A stretch of 64,000 nucleotides of DNA from the NCBI GenBank assembly GCA_023458055.1, contig JAEXAW010000046.1, positions 1 through 64,000 on the forward strand, read 5' to 3'. Under the pieces are notes generated by a model. That model searched no databases, had not been told where the DNA came from, and saw only the letters and a list, made by a program, of their open reading frames with translations. The position numbers were made by a program, and so were the translations under genes. This document shows positions 43,257 through 52,374 of this stretch, piece after piece (positions within the stretch are counted from its first letter, which is position 1; each line of letters begins with the position of its first letter). Source of the stretch: Pseudomonadota bacterium (GTDB lineage: Bacteria > Pseudomonadota > Alphaproteobacteria > Sphingomonadales > Sphingomonadaceae).

Positions 43257-43573
43257 AAAACCGGCTGTTGCTTGATTTCAACCGCGAGCAAGGTTTCGCC
43301 GACATATTTTTCGGCCTCGGGCTCGAACAGCGGCCACGGCTCGAACGGCTGTTCGACCAGGGCCAGATCGCCGAGCCCATCGAGCTTGAAGGTGCCGAGC
43401 TTGATCTCGCGCGGCGGATTGCCATCGCGGGTGATCGTCGTCGCATCGACATGGAGCTCGCCATGTTTGGTATAAAGCACATGCGGCGCGAGGATCACCG
43501 TGCCGCGATTATAGGTCGCCGACACGCAGCGCAGCCGCGCAATCGCTTCGAGGATGATGGCAGGCGAAGACAT
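43253..43573 (-). CDS. Small hypothetical protein (WYL-like core)
   Basis: A 106-residue protein without a confident family. The segments ILEAIARLRCVSATYNRGTVILAPHVLYTKHGELHVDA and GTFKLDGLGDLALVEQPFEP resemble the beta-rich ligand-binding part of WYL-type domains, without any DNA-binding region. I start at ATG 43573; the frame is open upstream through a palindromic repeat. Its final four bases overlap the stop of the convergent HAD gene. Confidence 0.65.
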   Translation of the reverse strand: MSSPAIILEAIARLRCVSATYNRGTVILAPHVLYTKHGELHVDATTITRDGNPPREIKLGTFKLDGLGDLALVEQPFEPWPLFEPEAEKYVGETLLAVEIKQQPVF

Positions 43574-43659
43574 GGCCCGCATCATATCGCATCTCGCGCG
43601 GCTGTCCAATAGATTGTGCGCTGCAGCATAGGTATGTGATTGCGCGCCCTCTTTGCCTT

Positions 43660-43737
43660 CGTCATTCTCGCGCAGGCGGGAATCCATCACCGGGCCGCTC
43701 GTCTAACCCCGCGCTCGGGTGATGGATGCCGGGCTGC
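43660..43737. repeat. Palindromic intergenic repeat
   Basis: ATTCTCGCGCAGGCGGGAAT at about 43664-43683 is followed by ATCCATCACC at about 43682-43691 and its inverse GGTGATGGAT at about 43719-43728 around a G/C-rich loop. It sits between two minus-strand genes and resembles a REP/ERIC-type unit. Confidence 0.55.
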
Positions 43738-45840
43738 TTAGGCCGCCGATCCCATCTGCGTCAGGATGAACGCAAATTCCTCCGCATCTTCCCGGAGCGA
43801 TTCGAAGCGGCCCGATTTGCCGCCATGGCCGGCACCCATATTGGTCTTGAGGAGCAGCAGATTCTTGTCGGTCTTGGTCACGCGCAGCTTGGCGACCCAT
43901 TTGGCTGGCTCCCAATAGGTGACGCGCGGGTCATTGAGCCCTGCCGTCACCAGCATCGGCGGATAGGGGTGCGGCTCCACATTATCATAGGGTGAATAGC
44001 TCTTGATATACTCGAACGCCGCCTTGTCGGTGATGGGATTGCCCCATTCCGGCCATTCGCCCGGCGTTAGCGGGAGCGTTTCATCCATCATCGTGTTGAC
44101 CACATCGACGAACGGCACATGTGCGGCAATTGCGCCCCAGAGGTCCGGTGCCATATTGGCGATGGCGCCCATCAACTCGCCGCCCGCCGAGCCGCCCGAG
44201 GCCGAAATCCGGCCGCGCGCGGTATAGCCTGCCTCGGCCAAGCCTTCGGCCACATCGATAAAATCGGTGAAGGTGTTGATCCGCTGGTCAAGCTTGCCTT
44301 GGAGATACCAGTTGCGCCCCAGATCATCGCCGCCGCGAATATGCGCAATCGCATAGATGGTACCGCGATCCACTAAACTCAGCCGCGTGGTCGAAAAGCC
44401 CGGCGGCACGGCATAGCCATAAGCCCCATAAGCATAAAGATGCAGCGGGTTGGCACCGTTTTTGACCGTGCCCTTCTTATAGACCAGCGACACCGGGATC
44501 ATCGTCCCGTCGCGGCCCTTGATGCTGATCCGTTCGGTCACATAGGCCGATGCGTCATAGCCGCTCGGTATTTCCTGCACCTTCAAGGTGGTAAGCGTCC
44601 TGGCGCTCACGTCATAATCATAGATGGTGTCGGGGGTGACCATCGATTCATAGCTGAGGCGCAGTATCTTGACGTCATATTCGGGATTGCTGTCGAGCCC
44701 CGCGCTATAGCTTGCTTCGGGAAAGGCGATGCGCTCGGCCTCGAGCGGCGTTTCATATCGCCTGATCTCGATCTGGTCCAAGCCCTGCTCGCGGCCTTCA
44801 ACCACGAAGAAATCCTTAAAACTGGAAATATCGGTGATGTAAAAATCGTCCGAACCCGGAATGAGCGTGGTCCAGTTGCCGGGATCGGCAATCGGGGCGG
44901 TCGCGACGCGGAAATTCACATGGTCATCATTGGTGAGGATGAACAATTGGTCGTCATGGGTTTCGACCGAATATTCGCGGCCCTTCACGCGCGGCGCGAC
45001 GAGGATCGGTTCGCCCCGTGGATTATCGGCAGGGTAGAGCCGCACCTCGCTGGTTTCATTGTCGCCGGTTTCGATCATGATCCAGCGCCGGTCCTGGCTC
45101 ATCGAAACGCCCGCGCTAAAGCCTTCGTCGGGTTCATGATAGAGGATGATGTCCTCAGAGGGCGGCGTGCCGAGCACATGAAGCTTGATCGTGCGCGACC
45201 GCCATTGTTCGTCGGCAAGGCCATAGAGAAGTTCGCGCCCGTCCGGCGTAAACAGGATCGAGCCGACGGAGCCTTCAATCTGGTCATCGCCCCATTGGCC
45301 TTTGGCATGATCAATCCCGTCGCCCGGCGCCTCGTCCGTCGCGAGCGCCTTGAAGCGGATGGCGTAGCGTTCCGAGCCATTATCATCGACCGACCAGGCC
45401 ATGCGCGTTCCATCATCGCTGATGTCAGCCGCGCCGACGCGGAAATAGTCTTTACCTTCCGCGAGCGCGGGTTCGTCGAGAATCAACTGCGGCGCGCTCC
45501 CATCAAGCTTGCTCCTGTACCATTTGCGATATTGCGCACCGGTTTCAAATTCGGTCCAGTAGAGCCAGTCGCCATCCTTTTGGGGGACGCTCTTGTCATC
45601 TTCCTTGATCCGGCCCTTCATCTCCTGAAACAATGTTTCAACGAGCGCCGCATGCGGTTTCAGCCAGCTTTCAAAATAGGCGTTCTCGGCCGTGAGATAG
45701 GCAAGGATTTCAGCATCATCGACGGTCGGATAGGAAGGGTCACGCAGCCAGAACCACGGGTCGTCCCAGGCCGTGCCATGGGCTTCAAGCGCATAAGGTT
45801 TTTGAGTGGCGATAGGCGGCGACGCAAGCGTTTCGTTCAT
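43738..45840 (-). CDS. ptrB: S9 family oligopeptidase (oligopeptidase B-like)
   Basis: A 700-residue serine peptidase cleaving short peptides, by family preference after Lys/Arg. An N-terminal seven-bladed propeller region (about 70-420) precedes an alpha/beta-hydrolase domain with the nucleophile in ISASGGSAGGELMGA (about 545), the Asp in AGLNDPRVTYWEP and the His in GAGHGGKSGRFE near the C terminus. Length fits oligopeptidase B (about 690). ATG 45840 starts MNETLASPP; upstream frame lacks homology. It appears to be cytoplasmic, with no signal peptide. Confidence 0.92.
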   Translation of the reverse strand: MNETLASPPIATQKPYALEAHGTAWDDPWFWLRDPSYPTVDDAEILAYLTAENAYFESWLKPHAALVETLFQEMKGRIKEDDKSVPQKDGDWLYWTEFETGAQYRKWYRSKLDGSAPQLILDEPALAEGKDYFRVGAADISDDGTRMAWSVDDNGSERYAIRFKALATDEAPGDGIDHAKGQWGDDQIEGSVGSILFTPDGRELLYGLADEQWRSRTIKLHVLGTPPSEDIILYHEPDEGFSAGVSMSQDRRWIMIETGDNETSEVRLYPADNPRGEPILVAPRVKGREYSVETHDDQLFILTNDDHVNFRVATAPIADPGNWTTLIPGSDDFYITDISSFKDFFVVEGREQGLDQIEIRRYETPLEAERIAFPEASYSAGLDSNPEYDVKILRLSYESMVTPDTIYDYDVSARTLTTLKVQEIPSGYDASAYVTERISIKGRDGTMIPVSLVYKKGTVKNGANPLHLYAYGAYGYAVPPGFSTTRLSLVDRGTIYAIAHIRGGDDLGRNWYLQGKLDQRINTFTDFIDVAEGLAEAGYTARGRISASGGSAGGELMGAIANMAPDLWGAIAAHVPFVDVVNTMMDETLPLTPGEWPEWGNPITDKAAFEYIKSYSPYDNVEPHPYPPMLVTAGLNDPRVTYWEPAKWVAKLRVTKTDKNLLLLKTNMGAGHGGKSGRFESLREDAEEFAFILTQMGSAA

Positions 45841-46040
45841 AAACAGGGATTTGGCTTTCTGATGTCGGATGGCTCCAGATCGCCCCATATCGGATGCCCG
45901 CGGCGCCAAGGCAAGAGATGCGGAAGGGACTAGCCATTTAGGCCCCGCCTAGCCTAAGGGAATTTCAGCAGATAAATGCCTTGGCCCGCGCGTGTCGATC
46001 AACGGAAACGCCGCAGCCATGGTCACATAAGGAATAGTCC

Positions 46041-47864
46041 ATGCCCACCTCTGACCCGCATAGCGCCCGGCTTGCCGCGCTGCGCAGCGAACTTAAGGCC
46101 CGCGATCTTGATGGCTTCATCATCCCCATCGTCGATGAATATATGTCGGAATATGTCGGCAGCTATGCGCAGCGCATGGCATGGCTGACCGGCTTTGGCG
46201 GCTCTGCGGGAAGCGCGGTGGTGCTCACCGGCAAGGCGGGCGACCAGGCGGCGGTGCTGGTCGATGGCCGCTATACGTTGCAGGTCCAGAACCAGGTTTC
46301 GGGCGAGGATTATGCCTATGTCGGCATTCCGCGATCGAGCATTGTCGGCTGGCTGAAAGACAATGCCGCCAAGGGTTCGCGCATCGGCTTTGATCCCTGG
46401 CTGCATACGATTGACTGGGTCAAGAGCAGCACCCAGCGCCTCAAGGCCAAGGGCATCGACCTCGTGCCGGTGACGAGCAATCCGGTTGATGCCATCTGGA
46501 CCGGCCAGCCGCAGCCTTCCACCGCGCCCGCCGTCGCGCATCCGGATGAATTTTCCGGTCGCAACAGCGCGGACAAGCGCGCCGAGATTGCGGACTGGCT
46601 TACCACCAATGAACTCGACGCGACCATTGTCACCGCGCTCGACTCAGTCGCCTGGCTGCTCAACATCCGGGGCGAGGATGTGTCGCGCACGCCGGTCGCG
46701 CTGTCCTATGCCATCCTCAACGCCGATGGCACTGCCGATCTCTTCATCGCGCCCGAGAAAGTGACCCCTGATCTCGTCCAGCATCTGGGAAATGCGGTGC
46801 GCATCCATGATCGGGCGGCGTTTGAAAGCGGTCTTGATGCGCTCAAGGGCAAGAAGGTCGCGGTCGATCCCGAACGCGCGGTCGCCGCGATCTTTGAACG
46901 GCTCGAACAGGCCGGTGCGACCATTGAGCGCCACCGCGACCCGACCGTGCTTGCCAAGGCGATCAAAAATCCGGTCGAGATGGCGGGCCATCGCGCCGCG
47001 CAAGCGCGCGACGGTGCGGCGCTGTCGCGCTTCCTGCGCTGGGTCAGCACCGAAGCCCCCAAGGGCGGGCTTGATGAGCTTACCGTATCTGACAAGCTCC
47101 AGTCGCTGCGCGCCGAGGGCGGCCTCCTCAAGGATTTGTCGTTCGACACGATTTCGGGCGCGGGACCCAATGGCGCGGTGGTCCATTACCGCGCCGATGA
47201 AAGCACCAACCGACCGCTCGAAAGCGGCACGCTCTATCTCGTCGATTCGGGCGGCCAATATCAGGATGGCACCACCGACGTCACCCGCACGCTCGCCATC
47301 GGCACGCCCACGGACGAGATGATCCGCCGCTATACGCAGGTGCTGAAAGGCCATATCGCGCTTGCCACCGCCATTTTCCCCGAAGGAACGGCGGGGTCGC
47401 AGCTCGATGCGCTCGCCCGCCAATATCTCTGGGCCGACGGCGTCGATTATGCGCATGGCACCGGCCACGGCGTCGGCAGCTTTCTTGCCGTCCATGAAGG
47501 GCCGCAGCGCATCGCCAAGGCGGCGGGCGGCCAAGCCGGGACCGATGAGCCGCTACAGGCAGGCATGATCATTTCCAACGAACCCGGCTATTACAAAACC
47601 GGCGAGTTTGGCATCCGCATTGAAAATCTGGTGGCAGTCGAGCCGCGCGAGATTCCGGGCGCCGAACATCAAATGCTCGGCTTTGAAACGCTGACCTTCG
47701 CGCCGCTTGAGCGCGCGCTCATCGACACGCAAATGCTGAACGAAGCAGAACGCCACTGGGTCAATGCCTATCATGCCAAGGTGATGGACGTGCTCGGGCC
47801 TGAACTCGACAGCGACGACCGCGCCTGGCTCGCCAATGAATGTCGCCCGCTGGAGGCGCGGTGA
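46041..47864 (+). CDS. pepP: Xaa-Pro aminopeptidase (M24B, long XPNPEP1-like form)
   Basis: A 607-residue metallopeptidase removing N-terminal residues before proline. Two creatinase-like N-terminal domains (about 8-140 and 160-310) precede the pita-bread catalytic domain with metal ligands in YLVDSGGQYQDGTTDVTRT (two Asp), HGTGHGVGSFLAVHEGP (His), ISNEPGYYKTGEFGIRIENL (Glu) and a final Glu. The three-domain length matches eukaryotic-type XPNPEP1 and long bacterial forms, not E. coli PepP (about 440). AAGGAA precedes the ATG. Overlaps the thioesterase gene by one base. Confidence 0.92.
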   Translation: MPTSDPHSARLAALRSELKARDLDGFIIPIVDEYMSEYVGSYAQRMAWLTGFGGSAGSAVVLTGKAGDQAAVLVDGRYTLQVQNQVSGEDYAYVGIPRSSIVGWLKDNAAKGSRIGFDPWLHTIDWVKSSTQRLKAKGIDLVPVTSNPVDAIWTGQPQPSTAPAVAHPDEFSGRNSADKRAEIADWLTTNELDATIVTALDSVAWLLNIRGEDVSRTPVALSYAILNADGTADLFIAPEKVTPDLVQHLGNAVRIHDRAAFESGLDALKGKKVAVDPERAVAAIFERLEQAGATIERHRDPTVLAKAIKNPVEMAGHRAAQARDGAALSRFLRWVSTEAPKGGLDELTVSDKLQSLRAEGGLLKDLSFDTISGAGPNGAVVHYRADESTNRPLESGTLYLVDSGGQYQDGTTDVTRTLAIGTPTDEMIRRYTQVLKGHIALATAIFPEGTAGSQLDALARQYLWADGVDYAHGTGHGVGSFLAVHEGPQRIAKAAGGQAGTDEPLQAGMIISNEPGYYKTGEFGIRIENLVAVEPREIPGAEHQMLGFETLTFAPLERALIDTQMLNEAERHWVNAYHAKVMDVLGPELDSDDRAWLANECRPLEAR

Positions 47865-48343
47865 TGGACCGCGCGCTCTGGGCGCTGCCGCGCGACGAAT
47901 TTCCCGTCTCGGAAACGGTGCGCGTGCGCTATAACGAGATTGACGGGCAGAATATCGTCTTCAACGGCAATTATTTCATCTATGGCGACATTGGCGTAAC
48001 CGAATATTTCCGGATGCTCGGCGAAGGCCAGCCGGGGCCCTTCTTCCACCAATATGGCACCGATATTTTCGTCGTCCATGCCGAGATTGATTATCATGCG
48101 AGCGCCGTGCTCGACGACCATATCGATATTGCGGCGCGGGTCAGCCGCATCGGCCGCACCAGCTTTACCTTGCATGTCGCAATCTTTCGCGGCGAAGAAC
48201 GGCTGACCGATATCCTTATCGTCTATGCCCATATGAATGTTGAAACCGGCGAGGCGTCGCCGCTTCCGGCAAGCTTCATCGCCGATGTGCGCAGCGCCCA
48301 GAAGACCCCGCCAACCCAGGACCCGGCGAAGGATTGGGGCTAA
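47864..48343 (+). CDS. Acyl-CoA thioesterase (4HBT / hotdog fold)
   Basis: A 159-residue hotdog-fold thioesterase. VRVRYNEIDGQNIVFNGNYF carries the catalytic Asp region of the 4-hydroxybenzoyl-CoA thioesterase family (normally YxDxD), followed by YGDIGVTEYFRML and IDIAARVSRIGRTSFTLHVAI. It should hydrolyse acyl-CoAs; the acyl chain is unknown. Its ATG overlaps the pepP stop by one base (TGATG), so the two are co-translated. Confidence 0.85.
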   Translation: MDRALWALPRDEFPVSETVRVRYNEIDGQNIVFNGNYFIYGDIGVTEYFRMLGEGQPGPFFHQYGTDIFVVHAEIDYHASAVLDDHIDIAARVSRIGRTSFTLHVAIFRGEERLTDILIVYAHMNVETGEASPLPASFIADVRSAQKTPPTQDPAKDWG

Positions 48344-48456
48344 ACCCGGCGCCGGTGCGTTGTTCTATAGAGTGACCGGCATTTCCGCTCGCCCCGGCAT
48401 CGAAATCGGCGCGAAGCCAAGGGCTTGCGCGGGAATTGTCGCGGGCGTAAGGGCCA

Positions 48457-48474
48457 TTGTCACAAAACTGTCAT
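48457..48474 (+). promoter_or_regulatory. PHO box (PhoB binding site)
   Basis: TTGTCAC-AAAA-CTGTCAT: two direct 7-bp repeats spaced by four A, 18 bp in all, against the PhoB consensus CTGTCAT-A/T4-CTGTCAT. The second half-site is perfect and the first has two mismatches. It ends 41 bases before the TTG (20 before a possible ATC start) of the phosphate gene module. Confidence 0.75.
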
Positions 48475-48515
48475 AACAGCGTAACAGGGACCCGATCATC
48501 AACCAGATAGCCGCC

Positions 48516-49613
48516 TTGACCTATCGCCAGACCAGCGATGCCGCCGACGCTCCGGTGGAGATCCTGCTGGTGACCTCGCGCGAAACCAAACGGTGGGTGC
48601 TCCCCAAGGGCAACCCTATTCGCGGGCTTGAGGCCCATGCTGCCGCCGCGCATGAGGCCGAGGAGGAAGCGGGGGTGCGTGGGTCGGTCTGCCCCTCGCC
48701 GATTGGCAGCTATACCTATCGCAAGAAAAAGCGCACTGGCGCGTCGTTGTTGACCGCGGTTGATGTCTATCCGTTCCTGGTCACCGCGGAGCTCGATGAA
48801 TGGCCGGAAATGCACGAGCGCGAACGGCGCTGGTTTCCGCTCGGAGAAGCGGCACCCGCGGTCGAGGAAGAAGATCTACAGATTTTGCTGCGCAATTTCA
48901 GCGCGGGCGATGTCGCCGCGCGCGGCTTTATCGCCACCAGCGCACGCGATTATAAAAAGGGCACGGGCATGTTTAACTGGTTTCAGGCGCTGCTTCCCAA
49001 GCAGGGCAATTTCTTTGAAATGTTCGAAGCCCATGCGGCAACGCTCAACGCCGCCTCCAATGCGCTGGCGCGGTTGCTCGAGGGCGGTCCCGGCATGGCC
49101 GACCATATCAAGGAAATCGAACAGCGCGAACATGATGCCGATGATATCATCCGCGAAGTGTTGCGCACGGTGCGCCGCACCTTCCTGACGCCGTTCGACC
49201 GCGGCGCGATCATCGAACTGATCAACGCGATGGACGATGCGATTGACCAGATGCAGCAGACCGCCGGCGCGATCGACCTTTATGAGATCAAGGAGTTTGA
49301 TCAGGGGATGCGCGACATGGCCGCGATCATCGTCGATGCCTCGCGCCTTACCGGCGAGGCACTGCCGCTGCTGCGCGATATTCCCGCCAATGGGGCGCGG
49401 CTCCACACGCTGACCGAACGGCTGGTGCACCTCGAAGGTCAGGCCGACAAGATTCACGCCGCAGGGCTCCGGTCGCTGTTCCACCAATATGGCAAGACCG
49501 ACACGCTCAAATTCATCGTGCTGCGCGAACTTTACAGCCATCTGGAGCGCGTAGTGGACAGCTATGAGGACGTCGCCAACGAGATTGACGGTCTCGTCAT
49601 CGATCATAGCTAA
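48516..49613 (+). CDS. NUDIX hydrolase-DUF47 (PhoU-like) fusion protein
   Basis: One uninterrupted 365-codon frame encodes two normally separate domains. Residues 1-145 are a NUDIX hydrolase of the diadenosine/diphosphoinositol-polyphosphate type (VTSRETKRWVLPKGNPIRGL, Nudix box ending HEAEEEAGV with His where Arg is usual). Residues 152-365, starting MFNWFQALLPKQGNFF, are a DUF47/PhoU-like protein that usually accompanies Pit. An internal ATG at 48969 with AAAAAGG upstream could start DUF47 alone. TTG 48516 is the only standard start, but homologous strand residues (QIAAL) lie before it, so a rare ATC start at 48495 after AGGG is possible. A PHO box precedes it; pit follows after 15 bases. 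Confidence 0.8.
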   Translation: MTYRQTSDAADAPVEILLVTSRETKRWVLPKGNPIRGLEAHAAAAHEAEEEAGVRGSVCPSPIGSYTYRKKKRTGASLLTAVDVYPFLVTAELDEWPEMHERERRWFPLGEAAPAVEEEDLQILLRNFSAGDVAARGFIATSARDYKKGTGMFNWFQALLPKQGNFFEMFEAHAATLNAASNALARLLEGGPGMADHIKEIEQREHDADDIIREVLRTVRRTFLTPFDRGAIIELINAMDDAIDQMQQTAGAIDLYEIKEFDQGMRDMAAIIVDASRLTGEALPLLRDIPANGARLHTLTERLVHLEGQADKIHAAGLRSLFHQYGKTDTLKFIVLRELYSHLERVVDSYEDVANEIDGLVIDHS

Positions 49614-49628
49614 GATCGGCATCCGCCC

Positions 49629-50642
49629 ATGCACGAACTCGCCTTTCCGCTGCTCGTCGGTCTTGTCATCCTCGCGCTGGCGTTCGACTTTCTGAACGGC
49701 CTTCACGATGCCGCCAACTCGATTGCCACCGTGGTTGCGACCAAATTGCTGTCGCCGGTCAAGGCCGTGCTGTTCGCCGCTTTTTTCAACGCCGCCGCTT
49801 ATTTTCTGACGATCTTCTTTCCCTCGCTGCACAAGGTCGCGGAGACCATCGGCAAGGGGTTGATCGACAAGGATCTGGTGACACCCGCGGTCGTGTTCGG
49901 CGCGCTGGTGGGCGCGATGTTCTGGAATGTCGTGACCTGGCTCAAGGGCATCCCGTCTTCCTCAAGCCATGCGCTGATCGGCGGGATTGTCGGCGCGGGC
50001 GTTGCGCATTCGGGCTTTGGCGCGATCCAGTGGGCGGGGCTCAACAAGACGCTCATCGCCATTGTGCTGTCGCCGACGCTCGGCATGATGCTGTCGATGC
50101 TGATCATGCTGGTGACGAGCTGGATTTACAAGGATGCGAGCGTGCGCACGGCGGAAACCCAGTTCCGCTATCTCCACCTCCTGTCATCGGCGACCTATTC
50201 GCTGAGCCACGGCCTCAATGACGCGCAAAAGACGATGGGGCTGATCACCGTGTTGCTTTATTCAACCGGCTATCTGGGCGGCGAATTCCATGTGCCGCAC
50301 TGGGTCGCGATCAGCTGCTATGTCGCGATTGGCCTTGGCACCCTGTCCGGCGGCTGGCGGATTATCGAAACGATGGGCTCGCGCATCACCAAGCTGTCGC
50401 AGCATCAGGGCTTCAGCGCCTCGATGGGCGGATCGATCATGGTGTTTGCCGCCTCCGCGCTCGGTATTCCGGTCTCGACCACCCACACCATCACCGGCTG
50501 CATCATCGGCGCCGGCACCGCCAAACGCGCCTCCTCCGTCCGCTGGAGCGTCACCGGAAATATCTTCATGGCGTGGATTATCACGATCCCCGCGTCGGCG
50601 ACTGTGGCGGCGTTATTTTACTATCTGACGCGGTTATTTTGA
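49629..50642 (+). CDS. pit: Low-affinity inorganic phosphate transporter (PiT family)
   Basis: A 337-residue inner-membrane phosphate (metal-phosphate) symporter. The two PiT signatures are visible: FDFLNGLHDAANSIATVVAT (about residues 20-39) and SHGLNDAQKTMGLI (about 195-208), each with the G-x-N-D/H-x-x-N/K core; SSSHALIGGIVGAGVAHSG and STTHTITGCIIGAGTAKR are the conserved loop repeats. It ends the PHO-box operon 15 bases after the NUDIX-DUF47 gene. In Sinorhizobium the orfA-pit operon (orfA is a DUF47 gene) is repressed by PhoB; a similar logic is likely here. Confidence 0.94.
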   Translation: MHELAFPLLVGLVILALAFDFLNGLHDAANSIATVVATKLLSPVKAVLFAAFFNAAAYFLTIFFPSLHKVAETIGKGLIDKDLVTPAVVFGALVGAMFWNVVTWLKGIPSSSSHALIGGIVGAGVAHSGFGAIQWAGLNKTLIAIVLSPTLGMMLSMLIMLVTSWIYKDASVRTAETQFRYLHLLSSATYSLSHGLNDAQKTMGLITVLLYSTGYLGGEFHVPHWVAISCYVAIGLGTLSGGWRIIETMGSRITKLSQHQGFSASMGGSIMVFAASALGIPVSTTHTITGCIIGAGTAKRASSVRWSVTGNIFMAWIITIPASATVAALFYYLTRLF

Positions 50643-50646
50643 CGGC

Positions 50647-50946
50647 TCAGGTGGGACGCTGGTTGGCCACCTCATAAAGCTGCAGTTTGCGATCCCCGAT
50701 CTCCAAATCTGTCCAGCTTGCACGCCATTCGGCCAAGTGGGCGGACGCAAAATGTGCGTCGAGAGCAGTTTGGTCGCGCCATAATTCGCTGACGTGGATG
50801 AGGGCGGGGTCAAACAGATCTTGCGCATAGGCATAGTGCAAGCAGCCATCTTCCGCGCGACTCGCCTGAACCATCTGTTCCATCACCGGCTTTGCGGCGG
50901 GCAGATTTTCCGGCGGGATGCAGATGGTACCAGTGATCAACAGCAT
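50647..50946 (-). CDS. Putative quinol monooxygenase (ABM domain)
   Basis: A 99-residue dimeric alpha-beta-barrel protein of the antibiotic biosynthesis monooxygenase family, YgiN-like. The pattern EDGCLHYAYAQDLFDPALIHVSELWRD (split about residues 32-58) and the HFASAHLAEW helix are typical. Natural substrates may be quinols or reactive electrophiles; unproven here. It lies nine bases downstream of the phosphohexomutase gene and converges with pit. Confidence 0.82.
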   Translation of the reverse strand: MLLITGTICIPPENLPAAKPVMEQMVQASRAEDGCLHYAYAQDLFDPALIHVSELWRDQTALDAHFASAHLAEWRASWTDLEIGDRKLQLYEVANQRPT

Positions 50947-50955
50947 CGGAACTGA

Positions 50956-52338
50956 TCAATGCCCCGCCTGCGGTCCGCGCTTCAGCCCTGACAGCGCCAA
51001 TTGCTCGTCAATCTGCGCGAGCAGGCGGTCGAGGCCAGCTTGGTCCTTGGCTTCCGCGCGCGCGACGAGGACGTCTTGGGTGTTGGAGGCGCGCAGGAGC
51101 CACCAGCCGTCGGCCGTGTTGACGCGCGCGCCATCGGTGCGGTCAACCTTGGCGCCCGCCGCTTCGAGCCGCGCGAGCACTTCATCGACCACCGCAAATT
51201 TGCGGCTTTCATCAACCTGAAAGCGCATTTCGGGGGTATTGATCATCACCGGCATTTCGCCGCGCAATTGGGTAACGCTTTTACCCAAGAGGTGCGAGGC
51301 TTCGATCGTCCGCACGGCGGCATAAAGCGCATCATCATAACCGTAATAACGGTCCTTGAAGAAGATATGCCCGCTCATCTCGCCCGCGAGCGGCGAATTT
51401 GTTTCCTTCATTTTGGACTTAATCAGGCTGTGCCCGGTTTTCCACATGAGCGGCTTGCCGCCCAGTTCGGCGACGCGGTCGAACAAGGCCTGTGACGCCT
51501 TGACGTCAGCGATAATCGTTGCATTTGCGTGCGTTTTAAGCACTACCTCGGCGAAAATCGCGAGCAATTGATCGCCCCAGATCACCCGTCCTTCGCCGTC
51601 GATTGCGCCGATACGGTCGCCATCGCCATCAAAAGCTACTCCAAAATCGAGCTTCTTTTCCGCGACAAGTGCTTTGAGGTCGGCCAGATTTTTCTCTTCG
51701 GTGGGGTCGGGATGATGGTTGGGAAAATTACCGTCGACGTCGGTGTAGAGGGTGAAATGTTCGCCCGGCAGCTTTTTGACAAGCCGATCAAGTGCGGGGC
51801 CAGCCGCGCCATTGCCCGCGTCCCAGCCGATCCGGAAACTACCACCCCTGAAGCCTTCGACCAGCCGGTCAATATAGCGGTCCATAATATCGACCGCTTC
51901 CGACCCCGCCGTCCCTTCGACCCAGTCGCCCTGCGCCGCCATCGCACCCAGCGTCTGGATGTCCGCGCCGAAAAACGGGCGGCCCTGAAATACCATTTTG
52001 AAGCCGTTATAATTGGCGGGATTATGGCTGCCGGTTATCTGTATGCCGCCGTCAACCTCTAACACTTCGGAGGCATAATAGAGCATCGGCGTCGGCCCTT
52101 CGCCGACGCGCACCGCGTAGATACCGCTGTCGTTAAGCCCCTTGACCAGCGCCGCTTCCAGCATCGGAGAGGAGGTGCGGCCATCATAGCCGACCGCAAC
52201 CCGCTTGCCGCCCGCGCGCGCGACCAGCGTTCCGAACCCGCGCCCGATGGCATAGGCATCCGCCTCGCCCAAGGTTTCGCCGATAACGCCGCGGATATCA
52301 TATTCGCGCAAGGTTGACGGGTGGAAATTATGGGTCAT
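50956..52338 (-). CDS. Phosphomannomutase/phosphoglucomutase
   Basis: A 460-residue alpha-D-phosphohexomutase of the AlgC/ManB type, making mannose-1-P or glucose-1-P for surface polysaccharides. The active-site Ser is in QITGSHNPANYNGFKM (about residue 105), Mg ligands are in VAFDGDGDRIGAID, the sugar loop is GEMSGHIFFKD, and the C-terminal phosphate-binding domain includes LRASNTQDVLVARAEA. I start at ATG 52338. The true substrate range (mannose, glucose) is not resolved. Confidence 0.9.
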   Translation of the reverse strand: MTHNFHPSTLREYDIRGVIGETLGEADAYAIGRGFGTLVARAGGKRVAVGYDGRTSSPMLEAALVKGLNDSGIYAVRVGEGPTPMLYYASEVLEVDGGIQITGSHNPANYNGFKMVFQGRPFFGADIQTLGAMAAQGDWVEGTAGSEAVDIMDRYIDRLVEGFRGGSFRIGWDAGNGAAGPALDRLVKKLPGEHFTLYTDVDGNFPNHHPDPTEEKNLADLKALVAEKKLDFGVAFDGDGDRIGAIDGEGRVIWGDQLLAIFAEVVLKTHANATIIADVKASQALFDRVAELGGKPLMWKTGHSLIKSKMKETNSPLAGEMSGHIFFKDRYYGYDDALYAAVRTIEASHLLGKSVTQLRGEMPVMINTPEMRFQVDESRKFAVVDEVLARLEAAGAKVDRTDGARVNTADGWWLLRASNTQDVLVARAEAKDQAGLDRLLAQIDEQLALSGLKRGPQAGH

Positions 52339-52374
52339 GGATAAAGGTCTTTCCATAGGACAGAAGAGGGTGAC

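Noticed and set aside
44440..45933. Plus-strand open frame of 497 codons opposite the oligopeptidase
   Set aside because: Shadow of a well-supported S9 peptidase gene; composition is typical of antisense translation in high-GC DNA.
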